Below are positions 42,345 to 50,420 of a DNA stretch of 64,000 nucleotides, piece by piece. The stretch is taken from NCBI RefSeq assembly GCF_002303925.1, contig NZ_MRCS01000001.1, positions 186,001 through 250,000 on the forward strand, given 5' to 3'. This DNA is from Pseudomonas sp. ACN8 (lineage in GTDB: Bacteria > Pseudomonadota > Gammaproteobacteria > Pseudomonadales > Pseudomonadaceae). Positions within the stretch are counted from its first letter, which is position 1. The number at the start of each line of letters is the position of its first letter. Below the pieces are notes generated by a model. It was not told where the DNA came from. It saw nothing but the letters and a program-made list of their open reading frames with translations, and did no database searches. The translations under genes and the position numbers were made by a program.

Positions 42345-45300
42345 ATGAATGACCATCGGACACCGCTTCACGCCGAACATCTGCCGCTGGGCGAAACACT
42401 CAAGTCTGTGGTGAGCGCGGCTTTGCCGCAGTCTCCCGAGCAGTTCGGTGCACAGTTGATCAAGGAAAAATGGGGGCAGGACATCGATCCGCACACAGCG
42501 CTGCTGGTCACCCTGGATTATCGCTATCGCGGGCACCCGCCGCAGGACGGTATCGAGCAAGGCCAGGTGGCAAATTCGCAAACCCTGGTGCAGGCGTTGC
42601 TGGAGAACTACCAGAGTGTCGGTGACGGGCGTTTTGCCGAAAGTCTGTTTGGCTTGTTCACGCCGCCCGATGTCGGTCCGTCCATTCGCATCGTGGATCA
42701 TGTCGATGAATTCGCCGACCACGGCAATGGCAACCACCACACCTACGAAGGCATCTATCGCCGGACCACGCCCCAGGTGTATGGGCCGGCAACACAAATT
42801 GCCCTGAGGCCGGCGGCGTTCAAACAGTGGGTATGGGATCTGGATCTGCAGACCCGCTATCAGGCTTACCTTGATCGCGCCTGGCCCTCCGATAAGCGAA
42901 TCCTCCAGGCGGCGCCTTTCGATCTGAGAACCTCGGCCAGGGCCGCTTTCATCATGAGCGCCTGCCTGCAACATCAGGAGGGCAGTTTGAGTCAGGAGGG
43001 GCTGGCCCTGGCCATGCAGGCCGCCGGTTTGCCAGCGGAGCAGGCCTGGAGTGCGTTGACCATCGAACAGGTACAGGCACCCACTCGCGTCAGCCCGCCG
43101 ATCGAGGTCGGGCGGCTGACGATCTATCGTTACACATCGGACGATATCTGGTGTTATTGCCACCGCCGCAGCGGCCGGATCTTGTTGAATATCCCCGGCA
43201 ACTCCTCACCCTTGCATGAGTTCGCCGACTGGTCGCAGCTGCGCCAATGGGTCGTGGCCCAAGGCCGGGTTGTCGCGACACGGCAAGCGCTGGTCGCGCA
43301 TTTTGCGGAGGACGATCGTGAAGACGGCACTTTCCATGCGGGCGTGTTGACGGCGCTGGACGGCATGGCGGTGTACCCGAAGGAACACTGGCTGAAAAAG
43401 AACGCGGGGTTCTTCAACAACGATGGTTTCTGGGACCCGCAGGACTACATAGACCTTGAGCGTGCGCCGTCCGATACCGATCCGTTCGCGCAACTGGTGC
43501 TGACCATGAAGCAGGCTTCCATGGCCAGCGTCAAAACCATCCGCGACGATGCCCAGGTCAATCGCGACAACCTGAGCGCGGTGGTGGAGCCGCTCGTGCA
43601 GTGGATCAACCGGCTGGGGCCTTTGGCATTGTTCATTCCGGGCGGTGAGGGCGTCCTGGTGCTGGCCGGGCTGATCGACGCCGGTTACGGCCTCAATCAG
43701 GCCATCAACGGTAAAACACCCGGGCAGCGCTCCGAGGGCGTGACGCGCACGGTGTTCGGCTTGCTCAATGCGCTCCCGTTGGCCGGGGCGGTGGCGGCAC
43801 TCAAGGGCGAAGAAAAAATCGCCGGAACGCTGCACGAGCCGGGGGAACCGGGGAGCGAACCTCATCCCGGAGCGCCGGCCGAGCCCACGCCCGGTTCGTC
43901 TGCGGTGCCCATGCCGACGCGTGTGGAGCTGATGCGAGGCGTTTGCGCACCGCTTGCTGCCTTCAGTGACGAGGTATTGGCGCAGATCGCCCGGGTCAGC
44001 ACGGTCGACGACGATATGTTGCGCCTGATGCAGACCGGTCGCGCGCCGACGCCGATGCTTGCCGACACCATCACTCGCTTCAAGCTCGATCAGGCGCTCG
44101 AGACCGTCGCCGATCCGCAAGCGCGGGCCGGATTGTTCAATGCCCGCTATCAGGCGCTCCAGCACACGGATCAGGATTGGATTCGCCTGTTCCAGCGCGA
44201 GTACCAGGGTTTGCCGAAAAGTGCCGTGGAGCAGATCCTCGACCGTTCGGGAGTCGACATCGATCGGCCCATCGATGCTGTCGAGGCACTGCAACTGTTC
44301 AAGCGCCTGGACAACAAGGCGCGCGAGTATCAGCAGCATGTACGACTCAACCGGGCCTATGAGGGCCTGTACTTGCGCTCGGTCAGTCATCCCGATTCCG
44401 ATGTCCTGGCGCTGCATTCCCTGCAGCGTCTGCCCGGTTGGCCGAAAGGCTTGCGCATCGAGGTGCTCGACGGGTCGATCAGTGGCCGGGTCCTGGACCG
44501 TTGTGGCCCTCGTGATTCAGCGGATTGCCGGCGCTTGATCAAGGTCGGTGATCGCTATCGGCCTACCAGGGTGGCAGCTACCGACGGCGAGGGTTCGGAT
44601 CTGTTTACCGCGCTGGTCGATCTATTGTCCGGGGAGGAACGCGCGGCAATGTCGCTAAGCGCGTCCGACACGGCCAGCCAGTTGCGTTTGCGTATTGGCG
44701 CGCATGCCTTGTCCCGCGCCGAACTGTTGCTCGGCCTGGATCGAATGGATTCGCGGCTGTCGTTCGAAGCCGGGGGATTGCGCGGCGGCGGGTTTCCAAA
44801 CACGCCACCGGGCGCTGTGCTGGCTCACGAAATCATGCGCATGCAGGTCAGGGATCTGTATCCGGAATTCTCCAATGCCCAGGCGGACGAGTTACTCCTG
44901 ACGGCGGGTGCCGGGGCCCTGGCGCTGTTGGATCGCCTGACGCTCGAGGTGCGGCAGTTGCATGCCGATCTGCGTCACTGGGTTGACCAGGCCGTGCTGG
45001 ATGTCAATGACATGGACGTGGATTTTCTCGCGGTGGGCGATGATGACGCGGCGGGGATGAGTCCTCAGCAGGTGGCGGCGCACAATGCCGAACTGCTGCA
45101 AAACGTGATCGACTACGAGCGTGAAATGCGAACCGAACTGGGCGACGAACTGATGAGCATCTGGCAAAAGTGCCCGCCCCAGATCAATCGAGTCTTGTCC
45201 GGCGAGGTGTTGCTCGGTTACAGACTGGACCTGGGGTATCTGGACTACCACCGCTTGCCGACAATGAACGTTCGCTTCAATGAAGTCGTAGAGCTTTCGA

Positions 45301-46232
45301 TGCCGCGCCTGCATATCGTCGAGCGGGAGAGCCTGAACGCTTTTCTCGATAGTTTCCCCAATCTGCACACACTTAACCTGAAAAGCGTCGATCTGCGTCG
45401 GTTCAATGCAGATGATGTGCTGGAGGCGGTATTGCCTCCACCTGTTCGGCAAATGACTCGACTCACAACGCTCAACCTGAGTTCCACCTTTCTTCGGCTT
45501 CAGGAGAACACGGCTTCGCAGTTTCGTGATCTGGTGAATTTGCAAACGCTGGATCTGAGTGAAAACCCGTTGACTGTCCCGCCCGTGGTATTGGGGATGA
45601 ATGAGTTGCGTGTGTTGAACCTGAGAAACACCGGGATCAGCCATTGCCCGATTGGTGTCGCCGATCAGCCTTGTTTCACTTCCCTGGACTTGCAAGGCAA
45701 CCGGATCAGCCGGATTCCCTACGCGATACTCAATCAGGCGGTCTCCCGGGACCGGGTGAAACTGTGGGGTAATCCACTGACGGATGAAGAGACGTTGCTG
45801 CGTCTGGTCGATCATCGTGAACGCACCGGCATCAATCTGTGGCTGAGCGAGCCGGGTGCCGATTATGGCAGTGCGACGCCCTGGCTGGAGGAGAGTGATG
45901 AAAGCGTTCGCGAAGCGCGGCAACAGATCTGGCAACGATTGGTCGCCCTGCCATCGGGCAGTGCGTTGCTCCGGGTCATGGATGGATTGAGCCTGACGGC
46001 GGATTTCCAGGTCGGCTACCGGTCGTTGCAGGCACGCGTATGGCGCTTGCTGCAGGAAGCGGATACGTCAGAAGAGTTATGGGGTTGGTTGCGTCAGTGT
46101 GTCGAAACGCGGAGGGGCGATGCGCAGAATCCGTTCCGGTTGTTCGTGGTGCTGGAGGATCGAGTACGGCTGTACCGCGATTGGGTCGCCATGGGGCGGC
46201 CAATGCCGCTGGCCGACTATCCGCTTTTTTAG
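42345..46232 (+). CDS. NEL-family leucine-rich-repeat protein with truncated, Cys-less ligase domain
   Basis: 1295 residues. The first ~900 form the large DUF6543/dermonecrotic-toxin-like region, with a hydrophobic hairpin around residues 420-490 (LGPLALFIPGGEGVLVLAGLID, INALPLAGAVAAL) and a proline-rich linker (about 500-530). One leucine-rich-repeat block follows (about 980-1160, LTTLNLSSTFLRLQ, LQTLDLSENPLTVPP). The NEL domain starts at about 1180 but the protein ends after ~115 residues of it. Aligning with the second NEL protein in this window puts Asp1259 where the catalytic Cys should be. It is probably inactive as an E3 ligase, though the N-terminal region could still act. Likely an effector for eukaryotic cells; no secretion genes are nearby. 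Confidence 0.85.
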   Translation: MNDHRTPLHAEHLPLGETLKSVVSAALPQSPEQFGAQLIKEKWGQDIDPHTALLVTLDYRYRGHPPQDGIEQGQVANSQTLVQALLENYQSVGDGRFAESLFGLFTPPDVGPSIRIVDHVDEFADHGNGNHHTYEGIYRRTTPQVYGPATQIALRPAAFKQWVWDLDLQTRYQAYLDRAWPSDKRILQAAPFDLRTSARAAFIMSACLQHQEGSLSQEGLALAMQAAGLPAEQAWSALTIEQVQAPTRVSPPIEVGRLTIYRYTSDDIWCYCHRRSGRILLNIPGNSSPLHEFADWSQLRQWVVAQGRVVATRQALVAHFAEDDREDGTFHAGVLTALDGMAVYPKEHWLKKNAGFFNNDGFWDPQDYIDLERAPSDTDPFAQLVLTMKQASMASVKTIRDDAQVNRDNLSAVVEPLVQWINRLGPLALFIPGGEGVLVLAGLIDAGYGLNQAINGKTPGQRSEGVTRTVFGLLNALPLAGAVAALKGEEKIAGTLHEPGEPGSEPHPGAPAEPTPGSSAVPMPTRVELMRGVCAPLAAFSDEVLAQIARVSTVDDDMLRLMQTGRAPTPMLADTITRFKLDQALETVADPQARAGLFNARYQALQHTDQDWIRLFQREYQGLPKSAVEQILDRSGVDIDRPIDAVEALQLFKRLDNKAREYQQHVRLNRAYEGLYLRSVSHPDSDVLALHSLQRLPGWPKGLRIEVLDGSISGRVLDRCGPRDSADCRRLIKVGDRYRPTRVAATDGEGSDLFTALVDLLSGEERAAMSLSASDTASQLRLRIGAHALSRAELLLGLDRMDSRLSFEAGGLRGGGFPNTPPGAVLAHEIMRMQVRDLYPEFSNAQADELLLTAGAGALALLDRLTLEVRQLHADLRHWVDQAVLDVNDMDVDFLAVGDDDAAGMSPQQVAAHNAELLQNVIDYEREMRTELGDELMSIWQKCPPQINRVLSGEVLLGYRLDLGYLDYHRLPTMNVRFNEVVELSMPRLHIVERESLNAFLDSFPNLHTLNLKSVDLRRFNADDVLEAVLPPPVRQMTRLTTLNLSSTFLRLQENTASQFRDLVNLQTLDLSENPLTVPPVVLGMNELRVLNLRNTGISHCPIGVADQPCFTSLDLQGNRISRIPYAILNQAVSRDRVKLWGNPLTDEETLLRLVDHRERTGINLWLSEPGADYGSATPWLEESDESVREARQQIWQRLVALPSGSALLRVMDGLSLTADFQVGYRSLQARVWRLLQEADTSEELWGWLRQCVETRRGDAQNPFRLFVVLEDRVRLYRDWVAMGRPMPLADYPLF

Positions 46233-46246
46233 CGGGGAGGGTGAAG

Positions 46247-46277
46247 CGCCTTGAACCCTTAGCCTGGGTCCAAGGCG
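46247..46277. terminator. Stem-loop between convergent NEL and DUF934 genes
   Basis: CGCCTTG..CCC pairs with GGG..CAAGGCG around a short loop, between the two convergent gene ends (46232 and 46284). No T-run follows on either strand, so termination here would be weak or shared. Confidence 0.45.
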
Positions 46278-46283
46278 TAACGG

Positions 46284-46778
46284 TCAGCGACGACGGAACA
46301 GCGGCAGCGGTTCGTCGGTAGCGGCCTGGTAGGTCACCGAGAAGTCCTTGAGGCCTTCAAGGGCTTCGTGCGGGTCTTTGTCGGCGCGAATGGCAAACGC
46401 GTCGAAACCACAGCGATGCATGTAGTACAACTGGTCACGCAGCACGTCGCCAATGGCCCGCAACTCGCCCTTGAAACCGTAACGGTCACGCAGCAGGCGG
46501 GCGTTGGAGTAGTTGCGGCCATCGGTGAATGCCGGGAAGTTCAGGGCAATGACCTGGAACTGCGCCACGTCTTCGCCGATTTCCTCGGCTTCTTCATCGG
46601 CGTCCAGCCAGATGCCCAGGCCGCCATCGCGGGCCAGGAGCATGCGGCTGTGTTCGCGCCACAGCTGCAACGGCACGATGAGGTCGTCGCAGTTGCTGAT
46701 CTCATCGATGTTGAAGTCCTTGGGCAGCAGGTGCCAGGTCTCGTCGACGACCTCGTTGTTCTTAATGATTCGCTGCAT
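46284..46778 (-). CDS. DUF934 protein, sulfite reductase partner
   Basis: 164 residues from the ATG at 46778, with AGGAG nine bases upstream. LLPKDFNIDEI, YSNARLLRDRYGFKGELRAIGDVLRDQLYYMHRCGFDAF is the DUF934 core. In Pseudomonas and related bacteria this gene follows cysI and is thought to assist assimilatory sulfite reduction. Its start lies inside the cysI end (17-base overlap), so translation is coupled. Exact role unknown. Confidence 0.9.
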   Translation of the reverse strand: MQRIIKNNEVVDETWHLLPKDFNIDEISNCDDLIVPLQLWREHSRMLLARDGGLGIWLDADEEAEEIGEDVAQFQVIALNFPAFTDGRNYSNARLLRDRYGFKGELRAIGDVLRDQLYYMHRCGFDAFAIRADKDPHEALEGLKDFSVTYQAATDEPLPLFRRR

Positions 46779-48420
46779 AGACACGCTCCTTGAAGAGGTC
46801 GATACCAATACGCTGATAGGTGTCGATGAAGCGTTCGTCTTCGGTACGTTGTTCGATGTACACGTCGATCAGCTTTTCGATCACGTCAGGCATGGCTTCC
46901 TGGGCAAAGGACGGGCCGAGGATCTTGCCCAGGCTGGCGTCACGGCTGGCGCTGCCGCCGAGGGAAACCTGATAGAACTCTTCGCCTTTCTTGTCCACCC
47001 CCAGGATGCCGATGTGGCCGACGTGGTGGTGACCACAGGCGTTCATGCAACCGGAGATGTTCAGGTCCAGTTCGCCGATGTCGAACAGGTAGTCCAGGTC
47101 GTCGAAACGGCGCTGGATCGATTCGGCGATCGGGATCGACTTGGCGTTGGCCAGGGAGCAGAAGTCGCCGCCCGGGCAGCAGATGATGTCGGTCAGCAGG
47201 CCGATGTTCGGCGTGGCGAAGCCTTGCTCGCGCAATTCGCCCCACATGGCGAACAGCTTGTCCTGCTCGACGTCGGCCAGGATGATGTTCTGCTCGTGAG
47301 AGGTGCGCAGTTGACCGAAGCTGTAGCGGTCGGCCAGATCGGCCACGGCGTCGAGCTGTTTGTCGGTGATGTCGCCCGGTGCAACGCCGGTTGGCTTCAG
47401 GGACAAGGTCACGGCCACATAGCCCGGCTTCTTGTGGGCCAGGGTGTTGCGCACGCGCCAGCGGGCGAAGCCCGGGTGCTGCTGGTCGAGTTCGGCCAGG
47501 GCGGCGCTCTGATTGTCCAGGGCCTTGTAGTCCGGGTCGACGAAATGCTTGGCGACGCGCTGCACTTCGGCTTCGGTCAGCGTGGTCTGGCCACCGCGAA
47601 GGTGCTCCATTTCCGCATCGACTTTCTGTGCGAAGACTTCAGGCGTCAACGCCTTGACCAGAATCTTGATCCGCGCCTTGTACTTGTTGTCGCGACGGCC
47701 ATAGCGGTTGTAGACCCGCAGGATGGCGTCGAGGTAGCTCAACAGGTCTTGCCACGGCAGGAATTCATTGATGAATGCACCCACCACCGGCGTACGGCCC
47801 AGGCCACCGCCGACCAGGACACGGAAGCCCAGTTCGCCCGCGGCGTTGTGCACCGGCTCAAGGCCGATGTCATGGACTTCGATGGCGGCGCGGTCGGAAG
47901 TCGAACCGTTGACGGCAATCTTGAATTTGCGCGGCAGGTAGGCGAATTCCGGGTGGAACGTGGTCCACTGGCGCACGATCTCGCACCATGGGCGCGGGTC
48001 GATCAGTTCGTCGGCGGCGACACCGGCAAACTGGTCGGTGGTGACGTTGCGCAGGCAGTTGCCGCTGGTCTGGATCGCGTGCATCTGCACGGTGGCCAGT
48101 TCAGCGAGAATGTCCGGAATGTCTTCCACGGCCGGCCAGTTGAACTGCACGTTCTGCCGGGTACTGATGTGGGCGTAGCCCTTGTCGTAGTCGCGGGCAA
48201 TCCTGGCCATCATTCGCACCTGGCGCGAAGTCAGTTGGCCGTAAGGCACGGCGACTCGCAACATCGGCGCGAAACGCTGGATGTAAAGGCCATTTTGCAG
48301 GCGCAGGGGGCGGAATTCTTCTTCGCTCAGCTCGCCTGCCAGATAGCGTCGGGTCTGATCACGGAACTGCTTGACGCGGTCCTCGATGATCCGCTGATCG
48401 TATTCGTCGTATACGTACAT
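46762..48420 (-). CDS. cysI: Assimilatory sulfite reductase, hemoprotein subunit (CysI)
   Basis: 552 residues starting MYVYDEYDQRIIEDR; the ATG at 48420 has CAGGA upstream. It has the two-fold nitrite/sulfite reductase layout with HISTRQNVQFNW and GNCLRNVTTDQFAG in the first half. The 4Fe-4S/siroheme cysteines are CCPGGDFC and CMNAC-GHH. It reduces sulfite to sulfide for cysteine synthesis, using siroheme and a ferredoxin- or flavoprotein-type donor. It forms an operon with the DUF934 gene. Confidence 0.95.
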   Translation of the reverse strand: MYVYDEYDQRIIEDRVKQFRDQTRRYLAGELSEEEFRPLRLQNGLYIQRFAPMLRVAVPYGQLTSRQVRMMARIARDYDKGYAHISTRQNVQFNWPAVEDIPDILAELATVQMHAIQTSGNCLRNVTTDQFAGVAADELIDPRPWCEIVRQWTTFHPEFAYLPRKFKIAVNGSTSDRAAIEVHDIGLEPVHNAAGELGFRVLVGGGLGRTPVVGAFINEFLPWQDLLSYLDAILRVYNRYGRRDNKYKARIKILVKALTPEVFAQKVDAEMEHLRGGQTTLTEAEVQRVAKHFVDPDYKALDNQSAALAELDQQHPGFARWRVRNTLAHKKPGYVAVTLSLKPTGVAPGDITDKQLDAVADLADRYSFGQLRTSHEQNIILADVEQDKLFAMWGELREQGFATPNIGLLTDIICCPGGDFCSLANAKSIPIAESIQRRFDDLDYLFDIGELDLNISGCMNACGHHHVGHIGILGVDKKGEEFYQVSLGGSASRDASLGKILGPSFAQEAMPDVIEKLIDVYIEQRTEDERFIDTYQRIGIDLFKERVYAANH

Positions 48421-48713
48421 ATAAGTCCTGTTCTCAGGCTTGGGCCGGTCGGAAACAGCGGCGTATTTTGGCTTGCTGGCGTCCGATAAAACCTCGGCAA
48501 TTCTGCGCGCACGGCCGCGCACTCCCTACGGAGCCGGGGCAAGATACCAGTTTGCAGTTATGCGTAAAAGTGATGTTTGAGCATATGTAAAGAACCAAAT
48601 CGCCTAATGAGAATCGTTGTTGCAAAGACCCTGTTTGTGATGCGGGCAATCGTCGTCTTTACTCTGCTCGAGTCTTTATGCAATCACCGATAAAACCGAC
48701 AAGAGGCGATGCA

Positions 48714-48827
48714 ATGAGCAACCCAACCAAAGCACGGAAAAGCGATAGCACTGTTGATGCATGGGCCATTTTGTTCCTGATCATTCTGGTCGTGGGGACG
48801 GCTGTTTTCTGGGTCAGTCATCAGTAA
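48714..48827 (+). CDS. 37-aa single-pass membrane protein
   Basis: ATG at 48714 with AGAGGC eight bases upstream and a stop at 48825-48827. The peptide has a polar, charged N-terminus (MSNPTKARKSDSTVDAW) and one membrane segment (AILFLIILVVGTAVFWV) ending SHQ. Positive charges before the helix predict an inside N-terminus. Codon choice is like the flanking genes. It stands between cysI (divergent) and the binding-protein gene. I do not know a function; such tiny membrane proteins often modulate larger membrane complexes. Confidence 0.68.
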   Translation: MSNPTKARKSDSTVDAWAILFLIILVVGTAVFWVSHQ

Positions 48828-48942
48828 GCGACCCCGTCCGGGCCCGGTTCCGACGATTGTCTGACAAAAACCGGAAAAATCGCCGTTTTGCGGATGTTCG
48901 CTGGCTATAATGCGCGGCGAATTTCCGGGGCTCGGACGACCA

Positions 48943-50028
48943 ATGTTGAAGTTTCTGTGTGGCATATTACTGACACTGGGCATGGTGGTGGGACATTGTG
49001 CCCAGGCGGCGTCTGTGCTGTTCCTGAACCCGGGAACCCCCACGGAAGCGTTCTGGATGAGTTACTCGCAGTTCATGCAGGCCGCGGCGACCGACCTGGG
49101 GATGGATTTGCGCATCCAGTATTCCGACCGCATCTCTGAAAACACCATCGGCCAGGCTCGCGAAGCCCTTCAGGGCCACCATCGCCCCGACTACCTGGTC
49201 TTCGTCAACGAGCAATACATCGCCCCCGAAATCCTGCGGCTGGCCAAAGGCAGTGGCGTGAAGCTGTTCATGGTCAACAACGCCCTGACCCCGGATCAGA
49301 TGAAGTTGATCGACGCCCGTCCAGACAAATATCCCGATTTGCTCGGCAGCCTGGTGCCCAACGACGAGGAGGGCGGCTACCTGATGCTCAAGGAGTTGAT
49401 CCGCCAGCACGGCCCGGTGGCCCCCGGCCAGACCATCGAGTTGCTGGCTTTTTCCGGATTGAAGATCACCCCGTCCGCGCAATTTCGCGAGAAGGGCATG
49501 CGGCGTGCCTTGGCCGAGCACCCCGAGGTGCGTTTACGGCAACTGGTGTACGGCGGCTGGACCCGGCAGCGTGCCTATGAGCAGGCCAGGTTGCTGTTCA
49601 AGCGCTACCCGCAGACGTCGCTGGTCTGGGCCGCGAATGACGAAATGGTGTTCGGCGTGATGCAGGCGTATGTCGAAGCGGGAGGTGTGCCAGGCAAGGG
49701 CGCGCTGTTCGGCGCGATCAACAATTCACCCGCGGCGTTGCAGGCGCTGCTGGACCATCGCCTGAGTGTCTTGCTGGGCGGGCACTTCAGCCTCGGTGGC
49801 TGGGCGCTGGTGCAATTGCATGACTACGATGAAGGCGTGGACTTCAGCCAGTACGGTGGCCGTGATCGCCAGATCCCGTTGTTGCAACTGATCGATCGGA
49901 CACAGGCCAGGCGACTGCTGGCGATGGGCACTGCGCAGGACTTCGGCGTGGATTTCCACAAACTCTCGGCCAAGGGGCGTCCCGCGTCCTGGCGTTACCC
50001 GTTCACCCTGCAGACCCTGATGCACTGA
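48943..50028 (+). CDS. Periplasmic sugar-binding-like protein (stand-alone)
   Basis: 361 residues from the ATG at 48943; the signal peptide is MLKFLCGILLTLGMVVGHC followed by AQAA. ASVLFLNPGTPTEAFWMSYSQF, VFVNEQYIAPEIL and WAANDEMVFGVMQAYVEAG fit the type I periplasmic binding fold of the sugar/autoinducer group. No permease, ATPase or sensor kinase gene is adjacent, so it probably works with a distant partner such as a membrane signalling protein. The ATG used places the signal peptide at the N-terminus; an upstream ATG at 48910 does not. Confidence 0.85.
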   Translation: MLKFLCGILLTLGMVVGHCAQAASVLFLNPGTPTEAFWMSYSQFMQAAATDLGMDLRIQYSDRISENTIGQAREALQGHHRPDYLVFVNEQYIAPEILRLAKGSGVKLFMVNNALTPDQMKLIDARPDKYPDLLGSLVPNDEEGGYLMLKELIRQHGPVAPGQTIELLAFSGLKITPSAQFREKGMRRALAEHPEVRLRQLVYGGWTRQRAYEQARLLFKRYPQTSLVWAANDEMVFGVMQAYVEAGGVPGKGALFGAINNSPAALQALLDHRLSVLLGGHFSLGGWALVQLHDYDEGVDFSQYGGRDRQIPLLQLIDRTQARRLLAMGTAQDFGVDFHKLSAKGRPASWRYPFTLQTLMH

Positions 50029-50034
50029 GTACCG

Positions 50035-50253
50035 TCAAACCCCGGCCAGAAGCAGTACCAGCTTGACGATGCCGAACAGCGTCAATGCAAACACCGCCGT
50101 GAACACAATCCCCAGAATCACGAAATGACTCGGCTTGCCGTGAGTGAAATCACGGGCCCGGTTCTTCCCGCTCTGCACCCCAAACGCCGCCGCCATGACA
50201 CTGTGCAGCATTTGCCAGAAGGTCGGTGGCTTGTTGTTGCCCGGATCGTCCAT
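50035..50253 (-). CDS. DUF2970 small membrane protein
   Basis: 72 residues: FWQMLHSVMAAAFGVQSGKNRARDF is the typical DUF2970 opening, followed by one membrane segment (HFVILGIVFTAVFALTLFGIVK, about residues 43-65). Function unknown. It ends 6 bases from the convergent binding-protein gene. Confidence 0.88.
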   Translation of the reverse strand: MDDPGNNKPPTFWQMLHSVMAAAFGVQSGKNRARDFTHGKPSHFVILGIVFTAVFALTLFGIVKLVLLLAGV

Positions 50254-50420
50254 AAAACCCTCGCCTGAAATTGGGTCCCCACAGCATAGCCAATCTGCCG
50301 ATTCATGCCGTGGCTGCCTGAAACGCTTTGTCTCGCCTTTTCGAACTTGCGGTAACTATGTACCGCAGGTGTCCAGGCTCGGGGTGGTGTCCTGTCGCTC
50401 CATTTACCAGGAGAGACAGT

